Shown piece by piece: positions 54,780-64,000 of a stretch of 64,000 nucleotides of DNA. Under the pieces are notes generated by a model that was not told where the DNA came from, ran no database searches, and saw nothing but the letters and a program-made list of their open reading frames with translations. Numbering within the stretch: position 1 is the stretch's first letter; each line of letters opens with the position of its first letter. Position numbers and translations under genes: made by a program. Origin of the DNA: Triticum aestivum (taxonomy: Eukaryota > Streptophyta > Magnoliopsida > Poales > Poaceae); contig NC_057804.1 in assembly GCF_018294505.1 (NCBI RefSeq), positions 247,985,099 to 248,049,098 on the forward strand, read 5' to 3'.

Positions 54780-55706
54780 CACCCTTGACAAATAGGAAAG
54801 CGCGCTCGTTGCCTTCCTGCGGGCGAATGTCGATGTGTTTTCATGGCAACCATCTGACATCCCCGGTGTTCCCAAGGAGGTAATAAAGCACCACCTTTCT
54901 CTCTTCCCACATGCCCAACCCATCAAGCAGAAGGTCCGAAAGCAAGCTTTAGAGCGGCAGCAGTTCATTGCCGAGGAAATTAAGAAACTTGAGGCAGCTA
55001 GTCTGGTCAGAGGAGTAATGCATCCAACTTGGTTAGCAAACCCAGTGGAAGTGCGCAAAGCTAATGGTAAATGGAGGCTATGCATAGATTTCACTGATCT
55101 GAACAAGTCCTGCCCGAAGGACCCATTTCCCTTGCCGTGCATGAATCAGATTGTGGATTCCACCTCTGGGTGCAACCTGATTTCCTTTCTGGATGCCTAC
55201 TCTAGGCACCATCAGATCTTTGTGTCCAAGGAAGTCGAGGAGAAGACAACATTCACCACTCCATCTGGCACATACTGCTTGTACGTATGCCCTTTGGATT
55301 GAAGAGCACCGGATCCACCTTAGCAAGGGCAGTCCAGATTGGTTTTGAGTCACAGATACACAAAAACGTTGAAGCTTATATGGATGATATCGTGGTCAAG
55401 ACCAAGGACAGATCAACCCTTATCCAAGATTTGGAACAGACCTTTACTAATCTACGCAAGATCAACTTGAAACTAAACCCGGAGAAGTGTGTGTTTGGCG
55501 TTCCCTTCGGCAAGCTACTTGGCTTTTTCCAAGTTTGCTGGGCGTGCATTGTCGTTCTTCAAAATATTGAAGAAGGTAGTACCCATGGAGTGGATTCCAA
55601 AGGTAGACGCTGCACTACAAGATTTTATGGCCTACTTGTCCTCTGTGCCCAGTTTGGTCACTTCCAACCCACAAGAGTCATTACTGCTATACTTGGTGGC
55701 AACTAA
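54780..55706 (+). pseudogene. element C reverse transcriptase with thumb deletion
   Basis: RT begins after a TAG at 54793 with LVAFLRANVDVFSWQPSDIPG. It has CIDFTDLNKSCPKDPFPLP and LDAYSRHHQIF (element D has LDAYSGYHQ), a frameshift near 55280, MPFGLKSTGSTLARAV and an intact catalytic box YMDD at 55377-55388. After GKLLGFF the text jumps to SKFAGRALSFFK: about 45 codons present in element D are missing. Readable in three frames, it is clearly dead. Confidence 0.88.
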
Positions 55707-56638
55707 TCAAGTGGTTAGCGCATCACTAGTGGCACAGCGGGAAGTGGAAGAAGCGGCAACCACAACCAATGTCCCCTCCGGAAAAGGAAGTGAGCACACA
55801 CCGGTAAGGTCAAATGCAGATCAAGACAGAGAAGAGCGCGACAAGCAAGAAAGTGGTGCAGCGCCCAGTGTACTTCGTCAGCTCCCAATTGCAGGGGGCT
55901 AGGTCGAGGTTCTCTAGTGTGCAAAAGTGGACTTTTGGTGTTATCATGGCCTCAAGGAAACTGCGCCCCTACTTCCAAGCCCATGAGATCATGGTTGTCA
56001 CTCACTTCCTTCTACAACAGATACTCAGAAACCTTGAAGCCACCGGCAGCATAGTGGAATGGTCCTTGGAGTTATCCAGCTTTGGTTGGAAGTTTGAGAG
56101 CATATCAACTATCCAGAGCAGAGGATTGGCGGAGTTTATTGCAGAGTGGACGCCAACCCCTGATGAAAAACTCTTGGAGATAGTTATTCCCCGCAAGTAA
56201 GCACCCCAAGAATGGATTATGTATTTAGATGGTGCCTTCTCCCTACAAGGTGTAGTGGCTGGCGTGCTTCTCATTGATCCCACTTGGGAGCACCTTAAGT
56301 ACGGCGTCCAGATGCATTTTTCCCAGGAGAAGGCTACCAACAATACTACAGAGTATGAATGGCTCCTTGCCGGCCTCAGGATTGCCATAGAACTGGGGAT
56401 CAAGAACTTGATCATCCGCGGAGACTCACAGCTCTTGGCGAGAAAAGTGAACAAGGATTACCAAAGTCCATTGATGGAGGCATACATTGAGGAAGTGAGA
56501 AATTTGGAGGAGCGCTTTGACGGATTGCAAACAGAGGACATACCCCGTGCGGAAAAGAGCATTGTTAATCATCTGTCAAAGTGCACTGCGCAGAAACTCC
56601 CTGTGGAACCAGGGACTTTTCTTCTCCATCTGACTTAG
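55707..56638 (+). pseudogene. element C RNase H and archaeal-type RNase H
   Basis: The first RNase H is split over two frames (ESLLLYLVATNQVVSASLVA and, from 55860, RPVYFVSSQLQGARSRFSS). A stop at 56198 precedes the archaeal-type RNase H: MYLDGAFSLQG (Asp kept), NNTTEYEWLLAG (Glu kept), IRGDSQLLA (Asp kept) and the last motif SIVNHLSKC, where Asn stands for the Asp of element D. One catalytic acid is therefore lost. Confidence 0.85.
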
Positions 56639-58099
56639 CCCTCTATATCCCCAGAAACAATGTCCAGAAATAGGAGGAAATTGGACTCCGGCAGGCCTCT
56701 CCCGGTAGAACCTCTCGAGGATCCCGTCAGAGAGGTTGGCGGGAACAACTCCCCTTCGATTGCTGAGTTGCCTCCTCCTACCAGACCACCGGTCCCCACG
56801 GTCGAGGAGTGCAATCCCATGAAGGAGGAGGTGCCGCTAGTCCTCGTTGCGGAGCCCCAGGCTCCAATTTGGGCACAGCACATAGTCCATTTCCTCCAAA
56901 CTAGAGAACTTCCGAAGAGCAAGAAGAAGCTGAAAGAGTAACCTGGAGGGCCAAAATGTATCAGTTCGTGGATGACATGTTGTACAGAAGAAGGCCCAAC
57001 GGTGTGAAATTGAAGTGCATTTACCAAGAAGAAGGAAAGGAACTGTTGGCAGAAATACATAAGGGTATGTGCGGCTGACACATAGGATCGAGGGCTCTGG
57101 TTGGAAAGGCCTTCCAGCAAGGATTTTACTGGCCCATGGCCCTCCAAGATGCAGTTGATTTGGTAACCAAATGTGAAGTCTGCCAGTTCCATTCCAAGTA
57201 TATCCACCTGCCTGCCCAAGCTCTTCAAAGAATCCCTTTTTCATGGTTGTTTTCGGTCTAGGGGCTCGAAATCTTGGGCCCTTTCCCCATGCTGTGGGGG
57301 CTTCGAATTCTTGTTCGATGCAATCAACAAGTTTACAACGTGGCCGGAAGTAGAGCCCGTTAGAAAGGTGACTGCTCAGTCAGCTATCAAGTTCTTGAAA
57401 GGATTGGTGTGCCTCTTTGTACTCCCTGCTCGGATCATCACCAACAACCATACCAATTCACGAGCCGCGCCTTAATGCAATACATTCATGCCCTCAGAAG
57501 CAAGATCATTCGTCTATGTTGCTCACCCAAAGAGCAACGAGCAAGCTGAGAGGGCGAACGTTGAAGTGTTGCGGGGACTCAAGACGAGAAAATTTGATAA
57601 GCTGCAGAAGTGTGGCAGGTGGTGGATCGACGAGCTGCCGGTGGTTCTTTGGTCCCTCAGAGCGACACCAAATCGAGCTACCGGGCAGACTCCCTTCTCC
57701 CTGGTTTACGGGACAGAAGCAGTTATTCCCACGGAACTCATTTATGGGTCACCTTGAGTGCTTGCCTATGATAAAGTAGCGCAAGAACAACACTGGCATG
57801 ACGACGTTGTGCTACTCGACGAGAACTGTCTCTGGGCTGCTACACGAGCTGCGCGCTACCAGCAAGCCCATAGCGCTATCACAACCGCATGGGTTCGTGC
57901 CTGGTGTTTTGTGAAAGGCGACCTTGTCCTTAGGCGTGTTCAGTCCACCAAGGGTACAAACAAGTTGTCGCCAAAGTGGGAAGGCCCTTACTGGATAGTA
58001 CGAGTCACCAGACCTGGCGTAGTCCGTATGGAGATCGGAGATAGCATTCAATTGCAAAGCTCATGGAATATTGAGCATCTCCGCAAGTTCCAGCCGTAA
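56639..58099 (+). pseudogene. element C integrase
   Basis: The zinc finger (IHKGMCG-stop-HIGS...CEVCQFH) has a TGA within the HH region. The core has GLEILGPFP preceded by a stop, then RIITNNHTN, where Asn replaces the second catalytic Asp, and NEQAERAN with the Glu kept at 57548. The C-terminal module PKWEGPYWIVRV (GPY/F) is in the frame 57758-58099 and ends LRKFQP. At least four frame changes occur. Confidence 0.87.
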
Positions 58100-59574
58100 G
58101 GCGCGGCTGTCGGGCCCTGCCCAGCAGCCACCCTTTTGTACATGCCTTGCCTCAGTTGCATGTAACCCCTTGTAGCAAGCCAGGCACAGACCCTGAGCAA
58201 CAGAGAAATAAATGAAGCGCTCGCCCCCCCAACAAATTGCATGCATGCATAAGTATATCATGGGGCATCATTTTCATCTACATCAAATTATAGGCTCCAG
58301 CCGCGGATTTGGTCACGAAGAGGAGAAGAGAAGAAGAGCCTACATTGCGATTCCCAGCAAGCCAAAATAGATAAGTTCTTTCTCTTATCCATACGTGTTC
58401 TGTAAGTAGGTACTTGTGCATAAGAAAGCCTCACTGCCTTTGAGACTTAGGTCCTCCCATCCTTCGACTCAAATGTTGCTTTGATGAGATGGTCGTAGTG
58501 GGCTTTGGCGAAAAGGGTTGGCAGGGGCCTAGTTCCTCTTTAAGTTTGTGCCCGGCAGGCCTGGCTCGGCAACAAGAACTAAGGGCACCGGGAGGATAGC
58601 CTGTCGGGGAAACTTGTTTACTCGAATGTATAGAGGCATTTCACCTCTGCATGGACATGTTACATGCACAAGTACCCGGCAAGGTTTATCTTTTTCATTA
58701 ATATGCTGATCAACAAGTACAAGTTCTTACACAACACAAACATGGATAAAAGAGATCTCATAATTTGAACTAAAGATTGGAAAATGCCTACAAATTTTAG
58801 AATGAAAATAGATAAGTGCCCTATAATCCCCCCTTCTTGTTCCTCCTCCCCCAGGTATTGCGGTGGGAAGAGAAGAGGACGCCCCACCGCGTCTCAATAG
58901 GGGCTTTCCGTGCACATCCTAACAAGATCGGGAGTGGCGATGCTGTGAAGGAGAAGGGCGGGAGGATCGGCTCGACTGTGCCCTGGTCACCACCTCTAGG
59001 ACCAGCAAAAAGCCCCAGCACGGGAGCAGCGGAAGGAACCACCAGGGCTCAGCTGGAAGACTGCTAGAGGAGACGAAGGCACCAACAGAGTGGTCCCGTC
59101 CCCGACAGCCGGGAGACTGGTGATGATGGTGCCGGGGAGGAAGGGGAAGAGCGGAAAGACAAGGCGGCAGGTCTCTAGTAAGAGACGAAGGATCGGTGCC
59201 ATCGATCTCCGACCTGACGCCCTACCACCCGCCTTCTCCATCTTCCCCCGTTTTCTCTCCATCACCACCACTCAATGGGGATGCTGGGCTCCTAGCCCAT
59301 CACCTTCCATGGAGGAGAGGCCGGCTACCCAGATGGCTGGGGCGTGTAGGGAGAGCCGCTTCCCACCTTAGCGGGCCGGAAGGCATCCCCTTCTTCGGCA
59401 TCGACCCCGATTCCGTTGTAAGGAGCCATGTTGGGACTACCGATGATCCCGATCCCTGCACCCCCTACCTGATGACCAGCCTGCATGGAGATGATGAGTG
59501 TTTCTCCGCCATGGTGATGCGCAACTCCTCCCACACCATGGGCGAAGAGACATCCACGTTTGTGGTCACCACAT
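58100..59574. other. element C 3' region, antisense ORF decayed
   Basis: It opens with GGCGCGGCTGTCGGGCC as in element D. From about 58660 the layout parallels the antisense region of D, and C-rich minus-strand ORFs appear at 58821-59271, but I see no B3-like text. The polypurine tract and the last part before the 3' LTR are missing. Confidence 0.5.
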
Positions 59575-60598
59575 TGTTGGGAAATGTAGCATATAATTTC
59601 AAAAAAATCATACGCTCACGCAAGATCTAACTAGGAGAAGCATAGAAACGAGAGGGGGAGAGTGTGTCCACGTACCCTCGTAGACCGAAAGCGGAAGTGT
59701 TTGCTTAATGCGGTTGATGTAGTCGAACGTCTTCTCATTCCAACCGATCGAGTACCGAACGTACGGCACCTCCGAGTTCTGCACACGTTCAACACGACAG
59801 CATGGTGACAGTGATGGTGATGTGATCCGCACAGGACTTTGCCTAAGCACCGCGGGAATATGACCGGAGGAATAAACTGTGGAGGGGTGCGCCGCACACG
59901 GCTTGGAACAATTGATGTGTGTTCTAGCGGCGCCCCCACCCTATATAAAGGAGGGAGGGAGAGGAGGCCGGCCTAGGCGCGCCCCAAGTAGGAGGAGTCC
60001 TACTTGGGGTCCTAGTAGGATTCGCCCCCCCTTCCTTTTACAGGCGGGGGAAAGGCGGAAGGAGATAGAGGGGGAGAAGGAAAGGGGGGCGCCGCCCCTC
60101 CCTGTGTCCAATGCAGACTCCTCCCTAGTGGGGGGCGCGCCACCCCTTTGTGGGCTGGTGTGCCTCCCTCCTATGGCCCATATCTTCCTCCGGGGAGTTC
60201 AGGTAACACCCCCCCCGGTACTCCGATATGTACCCGATACATTCCGGAACACTTCCGGTGTCTGAATACTACCTTCCAATATAAAAATCTTTACCCCTCG
60301 ACCATTTCGAGACTTCTTGTCATGTCCGTGATCTCATCCTGGACTCCAAACAACCTTCAGTCACCAAAACACATAACTCATATAATACATATCGTCATCG
60401 AACGTTAAGCGTGCGGACCGTATGGGTTCGAGAACTATGTAGACACGACCGAGACACCTCTCCGGTCAATAACCAATAGCGGAACATGGATGCTCATATT
60501 GGTTCCCACATATTCTATGAAAATCTTTATCGGTCAAACCGCTATGTCATCATACGTTATTGCCTTTGTCATTGGTATGTTACTTGCCCGAGCGATCC
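59575..60598 (-). mobile_element. truncated BARE/Angela/WIS-type Copia LTR
   Basis: On the plus strand it starts TGTTGGGAAATGTAGCATAT, the reverse of a Copia LTR 3' end, and continues with TCACGCAAGATCTAACTAGG, GGTTGATGTAGTCGAACGTC, the block around CACGGCTTGG and CGGTCAATAACCAATAGCGG. I recognise all these from Triticeae BARE/Angela/WIS LTRs in reverse. It ends at ATGTTACTTGCCCGAG, so roughly the first 700 bp of the LTR (5' side) are missing. It abuts the element C 3' LTR without an identifiable TSD partner. It contains a TATA-like CTATATAAAGG at 59941 read on the plus strand, i.e. antisense to the LTR, so I do not call it a promoter. Confidence 0.82.
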
Positions 60599-61486
60599 TG
60601 TTGGTGCAACAAACCCCAGGTCTGTTGCCCAGACCGTGCACAGGCCTGAAAGAGCAAGATTGCAATGACCAAGACAAGGCCAAGCACAAGAGATTAAGAA
60701 GACCAAGACAAGCTAAAGAAGCAATGCACCACTAAGGTAGAATCTCCTTTGCTGGGCAGGCGAGCCTGGCGCGGCGAAGGTTGCTTACGCGACGAGACAC
60801 CAAGATCGTCCCGGCAGGCTTGCTGGGCCTTACAAAGGTAAACCACCCCGCCAGGGTTCCACCGCTCCAACTCACAGCAACGCAAGTCATCGATCAGTGT
60901 GGTGGCGAGCCCCCAAGTGACTAAGTGGCTATCTTTTGCCACATGCCAGCCACTTCCTACGGAAATCATCTGAATGACACCCATCCAGAGACATGTCAAG
61001 CAAGCAGGCGCGAAGCTAGTAAAACTGCCCGGCAAGGGTTGCTGGGCATGCTGTGTTGTGACACTAAGCGACGCATTTAATGTGTTGTACCCTGCCTGCA
61101 AAGTTAGGTATGATAGCATTGTTTCCTATCTAATCAATGCATAATGACTGATTGTCCACTGTGGTGACCCCTTGATCTATAAAAGGAGGCCCATGGCAAC
61201 CATAGAAAGGATTCGGACCCCTGTACACCCATACATGTGAAGCTGCTCTCGAACCGAGGCAACCCTGTCGGGCAAGACCTCTGTGTTTGCCACCACAGTC
61301 CCCCATCAATCCACCAAAGCAGGAGTAGGGTTTTACGTCTTGCAGCGGCCCGAACCTGGGTAAAACTGCCTGTGTAATCTCTGACGTGATGTGCGACGTT
61401 CTCCGCTCTTTGTGCAACATGCTGATTCCCCCTGCCGAACCAAAAGGGGCTCATGGCCCCATAGGTGGCCATGGTTTCCCATGATA
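60599..61486 (+). repeat. element C 3' LTR (888 bp)
   Basis: It starts TGTTGGTGCAAC and ends CCCATGATA, where the 5' LTR has CCCACAACA; the differences are transitions. The TATA box CTATAAAAGG is intact at 61178. The left edge coincides with the truncation point of the Copia fragment, so the exact start is inferred from the 5' LTR and the TSD. Confidence 0.85.
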
Positions 61487-61960
61487 GCTCACGTCCCTCG
61501 GTGCGTTGTGCTTGCCGTTATGCACCGCATCATGTTGTGCTCATCGTTAAGCACCGCGGTGTGCTCTGCTCGCGTGCCTCCATGCGCTCAATTTGTGGAT
61601 AGCTTTTCCTTGCTTGTTCAACTGCTATATGCATATATATGGTTGCTTGCCATTGAGGCACCGTGGAGCGCTCTGCTCGTGTCCCTGCGTGCGCTCTGTC
61701 AGTGGTTTGGGCATGCGCACAATCATGTTGGGGGCCCATATGCATGCGCTTACGCCGCACGCATCGCCATGATGCAATTTCATGCGGCACGATGGAGTTA
61801 TGCACTGCAAATTAGAACTGCCATCTGGGCGTGCAGATATTCCTGTCCATTTGGCTTCCCCATTAATTCCCACGACCATTATAACCTTAGTCTCTTCAAC
61901 CTATCAATCTTGCCCCACAACACAACAAGCACACCCACGATAACACATACAGAGAGGATA
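61487..61960. other. unassigned host sequence right of element C
   Basis: It contains an imperfect duplication with GCACCG-GG-GCTCTGCTCG-GT (61545-61575 and 61658-61690). No gene is supported. It probably is the upstream region of the exonuclease-like gene. Confidence 0.45.
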
Positions 61961-61977
61961 TCTAGCGGCCCTCCAAT

Positions 61978-62600
61978 GGAGTTTGGCGAGCATAAAGTTG
62001 AGACCCGACTGCGGTGGAGGACTACATCAACACCGTGGAGCAGTTGCTTGCTGGAGACAAGTACAAGGTGGTCAACATCGACCTCCAATAAACCGCCGGT
62101 CTTCCCAACAAAGATAAGAAGGTTGCTGCCACCCAGTTGTGCATGCTCCATCATGTCCTCATCTAGCACTACAGCATGGCCCCAAAGCCTTGCGTCCATT
62201 TCACCAGGTTTGTCAACAACGCTGACTACAAGTTCTCTACGGTGGAAACCACCGACGATGTAAAAGTGCTTAGGGTTACGGGCTTGCCCTGCAAGAACCT
62301 TGTCAAAACTTGTGAGCACTACAGGGTCTGGGGAAGCACGAAGAAGGACTCCCTGGTAGAACTCGCCTCGGCCATCATCAACCCATACTACAAAAATATG
62401 AAGTAGGATGCCAATAGAACACGTCCCATATCCTGGCATTGGGCCCGGATGCAGCAACTGGATGAACCTCACCTCAAGTTCGCGGCCAAGAGCGTCTACA
62501 CATGCTACGAGATGCACAGGTAGGTCATTGACATGAGGAAGTGCCTCATTACCGAAATCGATGAGGCCGGATCGAGCCAAGAGCAGAGTAGTAGCGGAAA
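61978..62600 (+). pseudogene. 3'-5' exonuclease-like (WRN/RNase D type) pseudogene
   Basis: A readable frame begins near 61978 (MEFGEHKVETRL). After a frameshift near 62010, it continues with VEDYINTVEQLLAGDKYKVV, a stop in place of the residue before TAGLPNKD, VAATQLCMLHHVLI, CVHFTRFVNNADYKFSTVET, VLRVTGLPCKNLVKTCEHY, DSLVELASAIINPYYKNMK, a stop, WHWARMQQLDEPHLKFAAKS, YTCYEMHR, a stop and MRKCLITE. The order (L-C-hhh, loss of the D-x-E start, K-D-S-L-x-x-L-A, D-E-x-H-x-K-x-A-A-x-x-x-Y) is that of plant proteins with a 3'-5' exonuclease domain. The catalytic D-x-E near VVNIDLQ reads D-L-Q. At least four lesions, so inactive. Confidence 0.6.
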
Positions 62601-62639
62601 GCGTCACAAGAAGTATTTACTTTGCTGTGTGCAAATGTC

Positions 62640-63250
62640 ATGTGTGTAGTAGACACCTATGTAATTGGATGTTTAATTTGGTTATGCAACCATGTCCTTA
62701 TAAGTGTGTATATGTATATGTTGTTGTTCTGTATGCAATTCCAATGCACAACACACATGTCTTATTAGCAGCAATCGTCTGTGTTATTATTGGTCTTCGC
62801 ACACATTTTTATTATAGACCTGTTTGCCGCGTATCACACACCTCTTGTTAAATTGAACCATTTATGTTATCTTGTCTCAACACAACCAGTTCATTCGAGT
62901 GAACTGTTCGCCCTCTATCGCACACACCTTCATCTGGCTGACCGTTTCTTTTGTTCCGCATAATCACAAACAGTTCATCCGAGTGAACCGTATGCCATAT
63001 ATCACACACACCTTCATCTGACTTCCCATTTCTGTTCTTTTGCCACATCGCAAAATGTTCACTGAACTGAACTATATCACCCACATCGCACACACAACTA
63101 AATTCTGAACCATGTTTGATGTATCTACCATCGCAAACGTTTTGCATCTTTTTTGACGTTTTTTTACCTCATTGTTTGCGATTAATGCATCACACACAGT
63201 TTCGTCGAAGGGTCTCTGATCGTCGTGTCGCGTTAGCAGCATCCTGCAGT
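62640..63250. mobile_element. right end of a CACTA-like DNA transposon
   Basis: From 62660 it matches 25485-25560. From 62830 to 63130 there are repeats of a 65-110 bp unit with CATCGCACACA/ATATCACACACACCTTCATCTG and GTTCATTCGAGTGAAC. CACACACAGTTTCGTCG follows near 63191. The end at about 63234-63249, read inward from the right, is AACTACTGCAGGATGC, one base from a CACTACTG start. Subterminal repeats ending in such a terminus are the CACTA (DTC) pattern. The TSD and the other end were not found. Confidence 0.5.
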
Positions 63251-64000
63251 AGTTATATCTTAAAATTTCGGGATAACAAGGCGCGGGTTGGAATTTCTGG
63301 ACAAGCCTAACGTGTATTGTACCAAATCAATTCGCACTTCCCTCGACGAAAAAACCAAAAACAAATCAATTTGCACCACACAAGAGAGTCTAGTCCTGTT
63401 TTACCGTATGAGTTACCTCATATGCCATTCAAAACTTTGAATCCATGTTATGTTCAATGAAAATATTAAGCTACATGTATAATGCATGTAACCTGCTACT
63501 CAAATGAACATTTTAGTGCATTCCAAACGTATGTACTACCGCTTCAATATGAACTAAATTTTAATTCGTTTCTCTATTTGAATAATATCTACAATCATGA
63601 TTGTTGTCAAGTTAAACCATTTGAATTCATTTCTCTATTTTAATAAGATCTACAATCATCATTATTATCAAACCATTGTTTGTATATTATCTTCACAGCA
63701 CACCACATGGTTACTGTCGAGATAGATATGAACTATGTGTACTATATGAACTCAAACTCAATTTTTTGAATCCACTTTATGTTGATTTCAAATCACAGTA
63801 CATTTCAAGATCTAGCTAGATCTTCATAATCTAAACCATGTCTCATATGTATAATGTGTTTATCACATAATGTATGGTGCCCTTCCCCCTACGCCTACAA
63901 GTTTTTAGCTACGAGTTGCAAATGCCACACATTATCACAAATTCAAATTAAATGTGAGATTGTTTGATATATAGTATGGTTTAGATTGTTCGATATTTAG
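63251..64000. other. AT-rich flank, no gene
   Basis: Nothing coding is supported. A tandem duplication of about 63 bp lies at 63563-63690, with TTCTCTATTT-AATAA-ATCTACAATCAT in both copies. Confidence 0.5.

Larger units (their letters stand above)
25832..61486 (+). mobile_element. element C: Tat-lineage Gypsy retrotransposon carrying nested insertions
   Basis: LTR ends TGTCTG...CAACA (5') and TGTTGG...GATA (3') are flanked by GCTCG (25827-25831) and GCTCA (61487-61491), a TSD with one transition. Removing elements B and D and the Angela-type fragment leaves about 9.6 kb: LTR, PBS, gag, protease, RT, two RNase H domains, integrase, 3' region, LTR. It is the oldest of the four by damage: many stops and frameshifts, a lost RT segment and altered catalytic residues. 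Its pol is close to that of element D, so they are related families. The polypurine tract is missing next to the truncated Copia fragment. Confidence 0.82.

Overview
The window is intergenic DNA from a large grass genome, most likely Triticeae (wheat, barley, rye or Aegilops). Both Sukkula-type long LTRs and a BARE/Angela/WIS-type Copia LTR fragment are recognisable, and most of the rest is nested Ty3/Gypsy retrotransposons with the layout of the plant Tat lineage: gag, protease, RT, RNase H, a second archaeal-type RNase H, integrase, then an extra antisense ORF before the 3' LTR. I see no intact cellular gene, no tRNA or rRNA gene, and nothing prokaryotic.

The nest can be read from terminal sequences and target-site duplications (TSDs). 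A host matrix occupies 1-2641, 11326-14635, 18502-25831 and 61487-64000. It holds broken minus-strand genes of B3-like type, several tandem arrays, a dead 3'-5' exonuclease-like gene and the end of a CACTA-like DNA transposon. It is interrupted by element A (2642-11325, TSD GTATT), by a solo Sukkula-like LTR (14636-18501, TSD GTTAA), and by element C (25832-61486, TSD GCTCG/GCTCA). Element C was hit at least three times: by element B inside its 5' LTR (26244-35610, TSD GACAC), by element D inside its gag (37588-53238, TSD TCAGC), and by a BARE/Angela-type LTR, now truncated, beside its 3' LTR (59575-60598). Element D was then hit inside its own 3' LTR by a second Sukkula-like LTR in reverse orientation (47925-52358, TSD CCACG/CCATG).

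A and B share LTRs, primer-binding site and polypurine region, so they are one family: A keeps a broken pol, while B has lost nearly all of RT, RNase H and integrase. C and D form a second related pair, C being the more decayed. No sense-strand polyprotein is intact, but each lesion can be located: a stop at the archaeal RNase H catalytic Glu in A, YMDN for YMDD in D, and DNGAG in the C protease.

The most interesting layer is antisense. D carries an uninterrupted antisense ORF and A one with a single stop. Both encode a B3-like DNA-binding domain and both have a TATA-like box about 75-80 bp upstream of the ATG; A adds an AT-hook. B instead carries a two-exon antisense gene of 841 codons with a putative gypsy-type-transposon domain and a coiled coil, and its only obvious lesion is one stop. 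These antisense genes are better preserved than the polyproteins around them.
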